A DNA stretch of 64,000 bases from WHSO01 sp963732875. GTDB lineage: Bacteria; Pseudomonadota; Alphaproteobacteria; SMXQ01. Positions 16,158 through 25,430 of the stretch are shown in pieces. How positions within the stretch are numbered: the stretch's first letter is position 1; each line of letters begins with the position of its first letter. The stretch covers positions 558,001 to 622,000 of the forward strand of contig CAVTBD010000003.1 of the NCBI GenBank assembly GCA_963732875.1, given 5' to 3'. The position numbers were made by a program, and so were the translations under genes. Below the pieces are notes generated by a model that was given only the letters and a program-made list of their open reading frames with translations, made no database searches and had not been told where the DNA came from.

Positions 16158-17969
16158 ATGTCCACCCATAACCGTACGCGCCCGGTGCGCGCAACGCTTC
16201 CCCGCGCAACCCTGCGCGATTTCACCGCCGACCGACGCCTTCTCCTCCTGTTGATCATGGCCCTCGTGGTCGGGACGGCGGGGGCGCTGGCGGCCTGGGC
16301 GCTGCTGCACCTGATCAATATTGCCACCAATCTCGCCTATTTCGGACGCGTGAGCGCCGCGCCGGCGACCCCAGCCGGAACTGCACTGGGACCGTGGTCC
16401 ATGCTGGTCCCGGTGGCGGGCTGCGTGGCGATCGGCCTGATGGCGCGGTTCGGGTCGGACAAGATCCGGGGCCACGGCATTCCGGAAGCGATGGAAGCCA
16501 TTCTGATCGGCCGCAGCCGCATCCAGTTCAAGGTCGCGCTGCTCAAGCCGCTGTCGTCGGCTATTTCGATTGGTACCGGCGGTCCGTTCGGTGCGGAGGG
16601 GCCGATTATCATGACAGGGGGCGCATTCGGCTCGCTGTTCGCGCAGTTCTTCAGCCTGTCCGATGCCGAGCGCAAGACCCTGCTGGTGGCGGGTGCGGCG
16701 GCCGGCATGTCGGCGACTTTCGGAACGCCCGTCGCGGCCATGCTGCTGGCAGTCGAGCTGCTGCTGTTCGAATGGAAGCCGCGCAGCTTCGTGCCGGTAG
16801 CTGTGGCGTCCATCGTGGCTGCGGCATGGCGGCCGTTGCTTATCGCCGGGGGCGCACTGTTCCCGATGCCCGAAAGCGCGCCGCTGCCGGCGCTCGGTCT
16901 CGTGCTCGCGGCCGGCTTGGGGATTGCGGCCGGGCTCGGTTCCGGAATCCTGACCCTGATGGTTTACGCGAGCGAGGACCTGTTCCAGAAGCTGCCCATC
17001 CACTGGATGTGGTGGCCCATGATCGGCGGCATCGTGATCGGCGTGGGCGGCCTGATCGAGCCTCATGCCCTGGGCGTCGGTTACGACACTATCGGGGCGC
17101 TGCTTGCCGGCCACGTCGCGAGCGACGCCACGCTCCGTCTGATGGTGGTGAAATCGGTGATCTGGGCGATAGCTCTGGGATCGGGGACGTCGGGCGGCGT
17201 GCTGGCGCCGTTGCTGCTGATGGGCGGCGCGCTCGGTACCATATTCGGGTGGGTGGTGCCGGTCGGCGATCCGGGGTGCTGGGCACTGGCCGGGATGGCG
17301 GCGATGATGGGCGGCACCATGCGTTCGCCCCTGACCGCCATCGTTTTTGCGCTGGAGCTGACGCATAACCTGGGCGCGCTGCTGCCGGTCGCGGTTGCCT
17401 GCGTCGTGGCCCATGCCACGACGGTACTTCTGCTGAAGCGTTCGATCCTGACGGAGAAAGTGGCACGACGCGGCCATCATGTGATGCGTGAATACGTGGT
17501 CGATCCCTTCGAGACCACGCGCGTCGCCGATATCATGGCAAAGCCGGTGGACACGCTACCCGCGGACCTGCCGGTGGGTGAGGCGGTCGCATTCTTCACC
17601 GCTTCCGACGCTGCCCGGCGTCACAAGAGCTATCCGGTCGTTGATGCTGATGAACGACTCGTCGGCATGGCGGCGCGGGCCGATGTGCTGCGATGGACCC
17701 TGGACGGCTGGCCGGCCGGCCAGGTTTTAAGTGACGTGATGCGCGAAGGCACGCCGGTGACGGGTTACGACGACGAACTGGTCGGCGCCCTGGCGGATAG
17801 AATGGCATCTGCCGGTGTTGGTCGCGTGCCGATCCTGTCGCGTATCGATGGTGCCCTTGTGGGTTTGGTTGCGCGACGGGACCTGTTGCAGGTTCGCGCC
17901 GGCGCCGTGCGCCACGAGCGGGAGCGCGAAGCGTTGATCCGGGTCGGCCCGCGTCGCAAAGAGAGGTAG
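16158..17969 (+). CDS. ClC-family chloride channel/transporter with C-terminal CBS pair
   Basis: A 603-residue membrane protein. The ClC core (about residues 30-435) shows GTGGPFGAEGPI, corresponding to the conserved GREGP gate region with its Glu retained and Arg replaced by Ala, and GSGTSGGVLAPLLLMGG. A tandem CBS domain follows (about 450-590: VADIMAKPVDTLP, VVDADERLVGMA, GRVPILSRIDGALVG). It moves chloride or another anion across the inner membrane, and the CBS pair may sense nucleotides. The ATG at 16158 begins MSTHNRTRPVR. Expression probably falls under the divergent MarR. Confidence 0.9.
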   Translation: MSTHNRTRPVRATLPRATLRDFTADRRLLLLLIMALVVGTAGALAAWALLHLINIATNLAYFGRVSAAPATPAGTALGPWSMLVPVAGCVAIGLMARFGSDKIRGHGIPEAMEAILIGRSRIQFKVALLKPLSSAISIGTGGPFGAEGPIIMTGGAFGSLFAQFFSLSDAERKTLLVAGAAAGMSATFGTPVAAMLLAVELLLFEWKPRSFVPVAVASIVAAAWRPLLIAGGALFPMPESAPLPALGLVLAAGLGIAAGLGSGILTLMVYASEDLFQKLPIHWMWWPMIGGIVIGVGGLIEPHALGVGYDTIGALLAGHVASDATLRLMVVKSVIWAIALGSGTSGGVLAPLLLMGGALGTIFGWVVPVGDPGCWALAGMAAMMGGTMRSPLTAIVFALELTHNLGALLPVAVACVVAHATTVLLLKRSILTEKVARRGHHVMREYVVDPFETTRVADIMAKPVDTLPADLPVGEAVAFFTASDAARRHKSYPVVDADERLVGMAARADVLRWTLDGWPAGQVLSDVMREGTPVTGYDDELVGALADRMASAGVGRVPILSRIDGALVGLVARRDLLQVRAGAVRHEREREALIRVGPRRKER

Positions 17970-17988
17970 TTCGCAAGCCCCGATAGGG

Positions 17989-18471
17989 CTACTTCTTGCG
18001 AAACGAATCGAGCGACACGACTTTCTCGCCCGGCGGGCCCCCGTCGGGCGCTGGGGTGTCGGCGTCGGTAGCGGCCGGGGCGGGGGCCTTGCTCCCGGTG
18101 CCCACAGCGGCGACGCCGTCGGCGCCGAAGCGCAGGCCGAACTGGGCATCGGGATCGACGAAGCCGGTCAGCGCCGCGAACGGTATCACCAGACGCTCGC
18201 GCTTGCCGCCGAAGGCGAGCTCGATCTCGAACGCGTCCTCGGCGACCGAGAGGTTCCAGTACTGGTGCTGGACGACGATGGTCATCTCTTCCGGATACTG
18301 CGCCCTGAGGCGCGGCGCGATGGCGACGCCGTCGGCGCCGGTGCGAAAGGTGATGTAGAAATGGTGGTTGCCGGGCAGGCCCTCCGCTGCGGCCCGGACG
18401 AGCGCCTCGCGCACCACGCCGCGCATCGCGTCTTCCACCATGCGGTCGTAGTTGAAGCCGTTGTCGCTCAT
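17989..18471 (-). CDS. sspB: SspB-type ClpXP adaptor
   Basis: A 160-residue protein starting MSDNGFNYDRMVEDAMRGVV, with NHHFYITFRT, FEIELAFGGKRERLVIPF and a C-terminal tail ending VVSLDSFRKK, as in alphaproteobacterial SspB proteins. These bind ssrA-tagged substrates and deliver them to ClpXP; the C-terminal tail docks on ClpX. The permuted ssrA gene lies about 4 kb away in this window. ATG 18471 was chosen because the upstream extension has no family similarity. It converges on the ClC gene. Confidence 0.88.
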   Translation of the reverse strand: MSDNGFNYDRMVEDAMRGVVREALVRAAAEGLPGNHHFYITFRTGADGVAIAPRLRAQYPEEMTIVVQHQYWNLSVAEDAFEIELAFGGKRERLVIPFAALTGFVDPDAQFGLRFGADGVAAVGTGSKAPAPAATDADTPAPDGGPPGEKVVSLDSFRKK

Positions 18472-18586
18472 CGTGCGGTTGTCCGTGCTCGGGCGAGGAT
18501 TGGGAAGTGTCGCGCCCAATATACATCGCCGGCGGGGATGCGTCACGCCGCTGTCATGGGCCGATATGTCCGGGGAGGGCGGCCCC

Positions 18587-18703
18587 TAGAGCAGGGTCGG
18601 TTCAGATTGACTCAATCTGAACCGTGAATCCTGCTCTAATTTTAAAGTGTAGAGCCTGATTCACGGCTCAAGATCGTTCCGATCTGAGCCGATCAGGCTC
18701 TAG
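18587..18703. repeat. Double-hairpin repeat, copy 1, fused to the fbpB stop codon
   Basis: Two inverted-repeat modules lie side by side: 18588-18637 (AGAGCAGG...CCTGCTCT with inner CGGTTCAGATTG pairing) and 18651-18701 (AGAGCCTGAT...ATCAGGCTCT with inner GGCTCA and GATC pairing). TA dinucleotides flank both ends (TAGAGC...GCTCTAG). The CTA at 18700-18702 is the TAG stop of the adjacent minus-strand permease. A closely similar copy lies at 62855-62972. It could act as a transcription terminator for the permease gene or be a MITE. Confidence 0.85.
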
Positions 18704-20388
18704 AGGTCGCCGTGGACGAGGCGGCGGCGCAGGACGGCGAGCGCCACCAGGACCGCCGTCGAGGAGAAGATCGCGAGCACGCTGAGCGCCATGCCGGCGC
18801 CGGGGGAGCCCTGCTCGAACTGGCGGAACACGTAGATCGAGACCGTCTGCAGGCCGGGTGGGGCGAGCATGATGGAGGTCACCAGCTCGCGCGAGGCGAT
18901 CGCGAACACCAGCAGCATGGCGACGATCAGGTTGGGCGCCATCAGCGGCAGCAGCACCCGGCGCAGGACGCGCCCGTTGCCGGCCCCGGAAACCCGCGCG
19001 GCGGCGTCGAGCGAGGGGCCGACCTGGCGCAGCGCGGCAACCGCGTAGCGCACCGGATAGGGCAGCATGATGCAGATATAGCCGAGCAGCACGACCACCG
19101 GCGTGTTGTAGACCGCGACCGGCCACCATGACCGGTTCCAGGCGAGGATCAGGCCGACCGCCACCACCATGCCCGGCAGCGCGTTGGGCAGCGCCGAAAG
19201 CGCGTCGGCAAGCGCGCGCCCGCGCGTCTCGGTCCGCACCACCACATAGGCCACCAGCGCGCCGAGCGCCCCGGTGCCGAGTGCGGCGCCGGTGGCGAGG
19301 CCGAGCGAATTGAGCAGCGCGTCGAGGCCGCCGGTGCGGTTCGAGAAGATCTCGCGAAAGTTGTCGAGGCCGAGGTTGGCGACCGTGAGCCCGCCCGAGA
19401 GCGTGCGCGACAGCGCGGTGGCGGTGACCGCGGTCACCGGCAGGACGACCGCGAGCAGGGCGACCGTAATGAACAGGCCCAAGGCGGCGACGCGCCATCG
19501 CAGGGCCAGCGGCAGGGGCGCCGGCGGTGCCCCGGCCTTGCCGGCGACGATCACGTAGGAACGCCGGGTCGCGATCCAGTTCTGCAGCAGGTAGGCGGCG
19601 AGCGCGAGGGCCACCAGCACCAGCGACAGGATGGCGGCGCCGGGGAGGTCGATGGGCCATTCCGAGAAACGCTGCTCGATGCTGGTGACCATGACGAGGA
19701 AGCCGCTCTCGCGGCCCAGCGTGGCGGGCGTGCCGTATTCTTCGATGGTGAGCGCGAACACGATCAGGAGGCTCGCCGCGATGCCCGGCGTCGCCAGCGG
19801 CAGGGTGATGCGCCGGAACGCGCGCGCGCCCGACGCGCCGAACACGCGGCCGACGTCGGCGAAACGGCTGCCGATGGTCATCAGCGTGCGCGACAGCGCG
19901 AAATAGACCACCGGGAACAGGTGCAGGGTCATCACCGCCGTGATGCCCCAGAACGAGAACAGGAAGCCGGAGAGGTTGAAGCCGAGCAGCTGGGTGGCGT
20001 ACCCCGCCGGTTGCAGGGTCAGCATCCAGGCCAGCGCCCCGATATAGGGCGGGATCATGAACGGGATCAGGAACAGCAGGTCCCAGACCGCCCCGCCCGC
20101 GACCCGGCCGCTCGCGCGCAGCATCGCCAGAGGCAGGGCGAGGATGAAGGTTCCGGCCGCGACCGCCGCACCGAGCGCCACCGTGTTGAGGATGAGCTCG
20201 CCGAGCCCGCCCTCGGAGAAGGCGGCGGCGAAGCCGCCGAACGGGGCCGCGAGCGAACCTTCGTTGAAACGCGGGAAGACCGCCTGCAGGAGGACGAAGG
20301 CGAGCGGCAACGCGACGATGACCGCGAGCCCCGTAATCGAGGCCGCGGCCAGCGTGCCGCCGCTCCGTCCTCCCGTGGTGGCGTCCAA
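18700..20388 (-). CDS. Iron(III)-type ABC transporter permease, fused two-domain (FbpB-like)
   Basis: A 562-residue integral membrane protein with about 12 membrane helices in two homologous halves, each carrying a binding-protein-dependent permease EAA-type loop (FGASGARAFRRITLPLATPG in the first half; RVSGAGNGRVLRRVLLPLMAP in the second). This fused architecture is typical of FbpB/SfuB ferric iron importers. It is the last gene of a minus-strand operon after the ATPase (21445-22530) and binding protein (20408-21382). Its TAG stop lies in the double-hairpin repeat. Confidence 0.88.
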   Translation of the reverse strand: MDATTGGRSGGTLAAASITGLAVIVALPLAFVLLQAVFPRFNEGSLAAPFGGFAAAFSEGGLGELILNTVALGAAVAAGTFILALPLAMLRASGRVAGGAVWDLLFLIPFMIPPYIGALAWMLTLQPAGYATQLLGFNLSGFLFSFWGITAVMTLHLFPVVYFALSRTLMTIGSRFADVGRVFGASGARAFRRITLPLATPGIAASLLIVFALTIEEYGTPATLGRESGFLVMVTSIEQRFSEWPIDLPGAAILSLVLVALALAAYLLQNWIATRRSYVIVAGKAGAPPAPLPLALRWRVAALGLFITVALLAVVLPVTAVTATALSRTLSGGLTVANLGLDNFREIFSNRTGGLDALLNSLGLATGAALGTGALGALVAYVVVRTETRGRALADALSALPNALPGMVVAVGLILAWNRSWWPVAVYNTPVVVLLGYICIMLPYPVRYAVAALRQVGPSLDAAARVSGAGNGRVLRRVLLPLMAPNLIVAMLLVFAIASRELVTSIMLAPPGLQTVSIYVFRQFEQGSPGAGMALSVLAIFSSTAVLVALAVLRRRLVHGDL

Positions 20389-20407
20389 GGTTGCGTGTCC
20401 GGGTGGA

Positions 20408-21382
20408 CTACATCCCCATCACGGCCTTGAAGCGCTTGAGGGTCGCGGCGCGGCGCGGCGCCGAGGCCTCGGTCTCGGGCAGGAGCTTGATCTCGTCCCA
20501 GCCCGCGCGCTGTGCCTTCACGTCGGTGCGTGCCGGCAGCATCATGGTCTTGGCGACCATCTTCTGGCCCGCCGTCGACAGCACGTAGTCGATGAACTTC
20601 TTGGCGCCGGCCGGGTTCTTGGACCAGTGGAAGATCATCATCGGCCGCGCTTCGACCACCGTGCCGGTCGAGGGATAGATCACATCGACCGATTCGCCCT
20701 TCTTCTTGCGGCCGAGCGCGATGTAGTCGACCGCGCCGAACACGGCGGCGCGCGCGCCCTGCAGCACCGGATTGAGCGCCTTGGCATTGGGGCCCGGGAC
20801 GATCATGCCGTTGGTCTTGAGCGCCTTGAACAGGTCCCAGGCGGCGTCGCCCTTGGCGGCGATGAGACCTTCGATCAGCCCATAGGCCGCACCCGACGAC
20901 GCGGGATCCGGCATGGTCACGGCGTTCTTGTAGTCGGGCTTGGCGAGGTCCCACCAGTCCGACGGCTTGGGCTTGCCGGACTTGCTGTTCCACACCAGCG
21001 CCAGCGCCGCCGCGCCTTGGGCGACGTAGTGGCTGTCCTTGAGCGCCGCCGGCACCTTGGCCGCGTTGGGCGAGGTATAGGCCATCAGGTCGCCCCTCTT
21101 TTTGAGATCGACGGCCGACGACCACGACGCCGAGACCAGCACGTCGACGTGCGGGTTGGCGCGCTCGGCGGCGATCCGCGCCATCACCTTGCCGGTGGTG
21201 GCCTGGTAGAGCTTGACCTCGATGCCGGTCTTCTTGGTGAAGCCCTTGGCAAGGCCCTTGGCGAGACCGGCGGGGCCGGCGCTGTAGACCGTGATCTCGT
21301 CGGCGCGGGCGGCGCCGGCGGCGGCGATCAGGGTGGTGGCGAGCACCGCGCCCAGCGCGCGGCGCGAAACATGAATCGTCAT
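20408..21382 (-). CDS. ABC transporter substrate-binding protein, iron(III)/AfuA-FbpA type
   Basis: A 324-residue periplasmic protein with a signal peptide (MTIHVSRRALGAVLATTLIA, cleavage near AGAARA|DEITVYS). ITVYSAGPAG, VDVLVSASW, SSGAAYGLIEGLIA and VIYPSTGTVVEARPM match the extracellular solute-binding family used for ferric iron (transferrin-like fold), although 2-aminoethylphosphonate-type binders are related. ATG 21382 has an ideal GGAGG Shine-Dalgarno sequence. It lies 62 bp after the ATPase gene and 19 bp before the permease gene. Confidence 0.87.
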   Translation of the reverse strand: MTIHVSRRALGAVLATTLIAAAGAARADEITVYSAGPAGLAKGLAKGFTKKTGIEVKLYQATTGKVMARIAAERANPHVDVLVSASWSSAVDLKKRGDLMAYTSPNAAKVPAALKDSHYVAQGAAALALVWNSKSGKPKPSDWWDLAKPDYKNAVTMPDPASSGAAYGLIEGLIAAKGDAAWDLFKALKTNGMIVPGPNAKALNPVLQGARAAVFGAVDYIALGRKKKGESVDVIYPSTGTVVEARPMMIFHWSKNPAGAKKFIDYVLSTAGQKMVAKTMMLPARTDVKAQRAGWDEIKLLPETEASAPRRAATLKRFKAVMGM

Positions 21383-21444
21383 GGTTGTCCTCCTTCTTGA
21401 CGGATTGGCTTGACGGGTTGGATGGATGGAAGCGGAAGCGGCCC

Positions 21445-22530
21445 TCACGCGTGCGGCTCTTCCGGGTAGAGGCGCAGGCGGTCGGGGTCGAAGGCGACGG
21501 GCAGGCGCGTTTCCGGCGCGATTGGGGCCTCGTGCCAGAACTGCAGCGCCTCGCCGCTGTTGGTACCGGGCCAGCGCGCCAGGATCTCGTAGCGCTCGCC
21601 CTTGAAGCGCGCCGACGACACGATCACCTCGGCTTGGGGCGCGCCGCCGAGACGCACGGCGGCGGTCGGCACCAGCAGGCGCGCCGCGCCGCGGTAGCCG
21701 TTGGCGGCGGGCACCGGGATGCGGGCGGTGGTGCCGGTGGGGGTGAAGCCGGTATCGGTGAAGGTGCCGGGCACCAGGCTGCCGGCGCGCAGGAACTCGG
21801 CGATCCAGGGATCTTCCGGGTCGCGGAACAGCCGTTCCGGCGAATCGAGCTGCACCACGTGCCCGGCGCGCATGACCGCGACCCGGTCGGCGAGGCCGAG
21901 GGCTTCGGACTGGTCGTGGGTGACGTAAAGCGCGGTCAGGCCGAGCTCGCGCGTGAGGCGCGCGATCTCGTGGCCGAGGGAATCGCGCAGCGCCGTGTCG
22001 AGGTTCGACAGCGGCTCGTCGAACAGCAGCACGCGCGGCGATCCGGCGATGGCGCGGGCGAGCGCCACCCGCTGTTGCTGCCCGCCCGACAGCTCCGCCG
22101 GGAACCGCTCGGCGAGCGCACCGAGGCCGACGCGGGTGAGCGCCGCCGTCACGAGGCGCACCGCCTCGCCCCTGGGCACGTGTCGGGATTCGAGCGGGAA
22201 GGCGACGTTCTCGCGCACCCGCATGTGCGGCCATAAAGCGTAATCCTGGAACACCATGCCGAGGCGCCGGCGCTCGGCCGGCACGAACACGCCGCGCGCA
22301 CCATCGCAGACCGTCTCCCCACCGATCGTCACGCTGCCGCGGTCGGGCGCGAGCAGGCCGGCGATCAGGCGCAGGAGCGTGGTCTTGCCGCAGCCGGACG
22401 GCCCCAGCACCGCAAGGAATTCCCCGGGCGCGATATCGAGGGAAACGCGATCGAGCACCGTGGTTCCGCCGAACGCCTTATTGAGGCTCGCGACCGCGAT
22501 GCCGTTGCTGGTTTCGCCTGTCTGGTTCAT
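21445..22530 (-). CDS. ABC transporter ATP-binding protein, FbpC-like
   Basis: A 361-residue ATPase with Walker A GPSGCGKTT, Q-loop VFQDYALWPH, signature LSGGQQQR, Walker B VLLFDEPLSNLD, H-loop YVTHDQSEA and a C-terminal TOBE-like regulatory region. It energises import through the neighbouring fused permease, most likely of Fe3+ or a small anion. The start is ATG 22530 (MNQTGETSNG); the frame is open for 34 codons further upstream. It heads the three-gene operon. Confidence 0.88.
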   Translation of the reverse strand: MNQTGETSNGIAVASLNKAFGGTTVLDRVSLDIAPGEFLAVLGPSGCGKTTLLRLIAGLLAPDRGSVTIGGETVCDGARGVFVPAERRRLGMVFQDYALWPHMRVRENVAFPLESRHVPRGEAVRLVTAALTRVGLGALAERFPAELSGGQQQRVALARAIAGSPRVLLFDEPLSNLDTALRDSLGHEIARLTRELGLTALYVTHDQSEALGLADRVAVMRAGHVVQLDSPERLFRDPEDPWIAEFLRAGSLVPGTFTDTGFTPTGTTARIPVPAANGYRGAARLLVPTAAVRLGGAPQAEVIVSSARFKGERYEILARWPGTNSGEALQFWHEAPIAPETRLPVAFDPDRLRLYPEEPHA

Positions 22531-22684
22531 GGCCGGATGCCGGTCCCGGGATGGAAGGATGCGGGCCGTGGCCACGCGAGGATGACCGGTCCTGTTTAGT
22601 GGTGCGCCATGACATGGAGGCGACACGGACATGAACGATCCATGACACCCGCGTGACCGGGCATCTGGAGGAACCGAGGAGGGG

Positions 22685-22985
22685 ATTAGGGGATGAGGTG
22701 GGGGGCTTCTGTTGCCCGGCGCCCCCCGGGCCGCGCTTGCTTATTTAAGCAGCGAGTGCGTACTCGTTATCGTTCGCACTTAGAGTTTGACCCGATAACG
22801 GCGGTATCATGCCGGGCAAAAATCCTGCCTTTACCACGCGCGTCGATCCTGGTTCGCCCCCATATCGGCCGCCGGTCATATTGGACGGACGGGAAGGATT
22901 TGGTGGAGGCGCCGGGTACTGCCCCCGGGTCCGCAACGCTTATGCCGCAGAACGTTTATCGCCATAGCCGCCGAGGCGGCGCCCG
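22685..22985 (-). ncRNA. ssrA: tmRNA, circularly permuted two-piece form
   Basis: On the minus strand the acceptor piece comes first, with a T-arm-like segment and the 3' end CGCCTCCACCA finishing at 22901. An intervening segment (22862-22900) follows, then the coding piece begins GGGGGCGAACCAGGATCGAC at 22861. The 7-nt ends GGGGGCG and CGCCTCC pair as an acceptor stem with one G-U. The tag frame GCG...GCT-TAA (22777-22745) encodes ANDNEYALAA-stop. This order (3' domain before 5' domain) is the alphaproteobacterial permuted layout. The outer limits (about 22685 and 22985) are estimates. It rescues stalled ribosomes with SmpB; tagged products go to ClpXP via SspB. Confidence 0.92.
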
Positions 22986-23031
22986 AAATATAGGGATTCC
23001 GGCGGGCAATTGAAAGGGGCGCGGCGCCCGG

Positions 23032-24315
23032 TCAGCCCCCGGTTCCACCCGCCGAGGCGGGCTCCGGGTCGGGGTTCTGGGGCTGGAACAGGCGGCCACG
23101 CTCGGTCCACAGCACCACGGCGATGCTGGCGAGGCTGAGCCCGAGATAGCCCATGGCGAGCGGCGTCACGGTGCCGTCGAAGGCGCGCCCGACGCCGAGG
23201 CCGGCGAGCGCGCCCACCAGCGTCATGTAGCAGCCCGTCAGCGACGAGGCGGTGCCGGCGATGGCGCCGAGCGGCGCCAGCGCCATGGCGTTGAAATTGG
23301 GGACCGTCAGCGGGAACAGGAACTGCGCCGTCGCCAGCAGCAGGCCGAAAGCGAGCAGCGGCGGGCGGCCGTCGAAGGCCACCGCGAGCACGAGCAGCCC
23401 GGCCGCGCAGACGGCGAAGCCGAGCTGGCCGGTGTGGGACAGCCGGCGCATCCCGAGCCGGCGCACCAGGCGCGCATTGAGGAACGACGAGATGCCCATC
23501 ACGCCGGCTATGGCACCGAACGCAACCGGGAACAGCGGGCCGAGCCGGTAGATGTCGGTCTCGAAGATCTGCGGCGAGGACGACACATAGGCGACGATGC
23601 AGCCGAACATAAGGCCCATGGCGGTGGAATAGCCCACGGTCTCGCGCGTGGTCGCGGTCAGCGCGAAGGCGCGGGCCACGCCGCCGAGCGACAGCGGCTG
23701 GCGGTACTCCGGGTGCAGGGTTTCCGGCATGCGCAGGCCGAACCAGCCGGCAATGACGAAGACCAGCACGAACATCGACAGGAAGATCAGGTGCCAGCTT
23801 CCCAGCAGCAGGAGCCCGCTGCCGGTAGCCGGCGCGAACACCGGCACGATGATGAAGATCATCATGGTGAGCGACATGACGCGCGCCATCTCGCGCCCGG
23901 CGAAGCGGTCGCGCACGATCGCCATGGCGAGTACGCGCACCGCCGCCGCGCCCATGCCCTGGACCGCGCGGGCGACCAGCAGCACCGTGAATCCGTCGGC
24001 GATCAGCGCGAGCGCGGTGCCGATGCCGTAGACCACCAGGCCGAACATCACCACGGGGCGGCGCCCGACGGCGTCGGCGATCGGCCCGAACACGATCTGC
24101 ATGGTCGAGAAGCCGATCAGGAACACCGAGACGATCAGCTGCAGGTCGTTCTCGTCGCCGATGCCGAACGACGCCTGGATCGGCGCGAACGCCGGCAGCA
24201 GGTTGTCCACCGACAGCGACACCAGCGCCATCATCACGGCGACGATCAGGACGAATTCGTTGAAGGATGGCGCGGGCCGGCGGCGCTCAGGCGTGGACGC
24301 GGGGGGCTGGGACAT
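23032..24315 (-). CDS. MFS multidrug efflux transporter, Bcr/CflA type
   Basis: A 427-residue, 12-helix major facilitator protein: SVDNLLPAFAPIQASFG in helix 1, FGPIADAVGRRPVVMFG (motif A) between helices 2 and 3, and RAVQGMGAAAVRVLAMAIVRD (motif B), as in Bcr/CflA drug exporters (DHA1). It exports small hydrophobic compounds or drugs by proton antiport. ATG 24315 was chosen; upstream sequence is not conserved-looking. It is divergent from thyX. Confidence 0.88.
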   Translation of the reverse strand: MSQPPASTPERRRPAPSFNEFVLIVAVMMALVSLSVDNLLPAFAPIQASFGIGDENDLQLIVSVFLIGFSTMQIVFGPIADAVGRRPVVMFGLVVYGIGTALALIADGFTVLLVARAVQGMGAAAVRVLAMAIVRDRFAGREMARVMSLTMMIFIIVPVFAPATGSGLLLLGSWHLIFLSMFVLVFVIAGWFGLRMPETLHPEYRQPLSLGGVARAFALTATTRETVGYSTAMGLMFGCIVAYVSSSPQIFETDIYRLGPLFPVAFGAIAGVMGISSFLNARLVRRLGMRRLSHTGQLGFAVCAAGLLVLAVAFDGRPPLLAFGLLLATAQFLFPLTVPNFNAMALAPLGAIAGTASSLTGCYMTLVGALAGLGVGRAFDGTVTPLAMGYLGLSLASIAVVLWTERGRLFQPQNPDPEPASAGGTGG

Positions 24316-24431
24316 GGTGCGGGCCTTTCCGGACGGGGCGAGACCATACGTCCAACGGCGGTGCGGCGCCAACCCCGCGTGCACGCTCTTCCGTTCGCGC
24401 GCGGCTGCGTTTAAACTATTCAGGTCCACAA

Positions 24432-24456
24432 GATATGGTATTCAAGGGCCCATATC
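24432..24456. promoter_or_regulatory. Inverted repeat GATATGG/CCATATC between divergent genes
   Basis: Seven-bp arms separated by 11 nt lie between the efflux gene start and the thyX start, 36 bp before the thyX ATG. Symmetry is the only evidence; it could be a regulator site or a leader hairpin. Confidence 0.3.
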
Positions 24457-24491
24457 CCACAAGAATTGGCTCCCTAGCAGGTATCCCGCCC

Positions 24492-25430
24492 ATGCCCCTC
24501 TCCCCCGACCAGAAAGCCGAGATCGAGGCCGCCCGCGCCGAGCAGCACCAGACCCGGCGGCCGACCGTCCCGGCCCTCGAGGAGATCCTCTACGAAGCGT
24601 TGCCGGTGCTCGACCACGGCCTCGTGCGGGTGGTCGACTACATGGGCGACGATGCCGCCGTGGTGCAGGCGGCGCGGGTCTCCTACGGCAAGGGCACGCG
24701 GCGCGTGAGCGAGGATGCAGGGCTCATCAACTACCTGATGCGCCATCGCCATACCACGCCGTTCGAGATGTGCGAGATCAAGTACCACGTCAAGCTGCCG
24801 ATCTTCGTCGCGCGCCAGTGGATCCGCCACCGCACCGCCAACGTCAACGAGTACTCGGCGCGCTACTCGATCCTCGACAACGAGTTCTACCTGCCCAAGG
24901 CCGAGCAGCTCGGCGTGCAGTCCAGCTCCAACCGGCAGGGCCGGGGCGACGCGCTCACCGGCGCACAGGCCGCGCACGTGCTGGCGCTGTTGCGCGAGGA
25001 TGCCGAGCGCAGCTATGCCCATTACGAGGAGATGCTGAACGAGGGGCCCGACGGCCAGCCGCGCGACCCCTCCCGCGACGGCCTCGCGCGCGAGCTCGCG
25101 CGCATGAACCTGACGCTCAATTTCTATACCCAGTGGTACTGGAAGGTGGACCTGCACAATCTGCTCCACTTCCTCAGCCTGCGCGCCGACGCGCACGCCC
25201 AGTACGAGATCCGCGTCTATGCCGACGCCATGCTGGAGACCGTGAAGCGCTGGGTGCCGATCACCTACGACGCGTTCTGCCAGTACCGGCTTGGCGGCTT
25301 CCACCTCTCGGAGAAGGGGCTCGCCGTGGTGAAGCGCCTGCTCGCGGGCGAAAAGGTCGGCCAGAAGGAGTCGGGGCTGTCGGCGCGGGAATGGCGCGAA
25401 ATGATGGACGCCCTCGGCAGGAAAGTATAA
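24492..25430 (+). CDS. thyX: Flavin-dependent thymidylate synthase
   Basis: A 312-residue ThyX that makes dTMP from dUMP using methylene-tetrahydrofolate, FAD and NADPH. It shows the ThyX motif RHRTANVNEYSARYS near residues 115-130, plus MRHRHTTPFEMCEIKYHVK and NFYTQWYWKVDLHNLLHFL. ATG 24492 (MPLSPDQK) was chosen; the longer upstream frame overlaps the divergent gene's promoter. The 9-nt motif AAGTATAAG at the stop codon is repeated 35 bp downstream, at the edge of the foreign-looking island. Confidence 0.95.
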   Translation: MPLSPDQKAEIEAARAEQHQTRRPTVPALEEILYEALPVLDHGLVRVVDYMGDDAAVVQAARVSYGKGTRRVSEDAGLINYLMRHRHTTPFEMCEIKYHVKLPIFVARQWIRHRTANVNEYSARYSILDNEFYLPKAEQLGVQSSSNRQGRGDALTGAQAAHVLALLREDAERSYAHYEEMLNEGPDGQPRDPSRDGLARELARMNLTLNFYTQWYWKVDLHNLLHFLSLRADAHAQYEIRVYADAMLETVKRWVPITYDAFCQYRLGGFHLSEKGLAVVKRLLAGEKVGQKESGLSAREWREMMDALGRKV

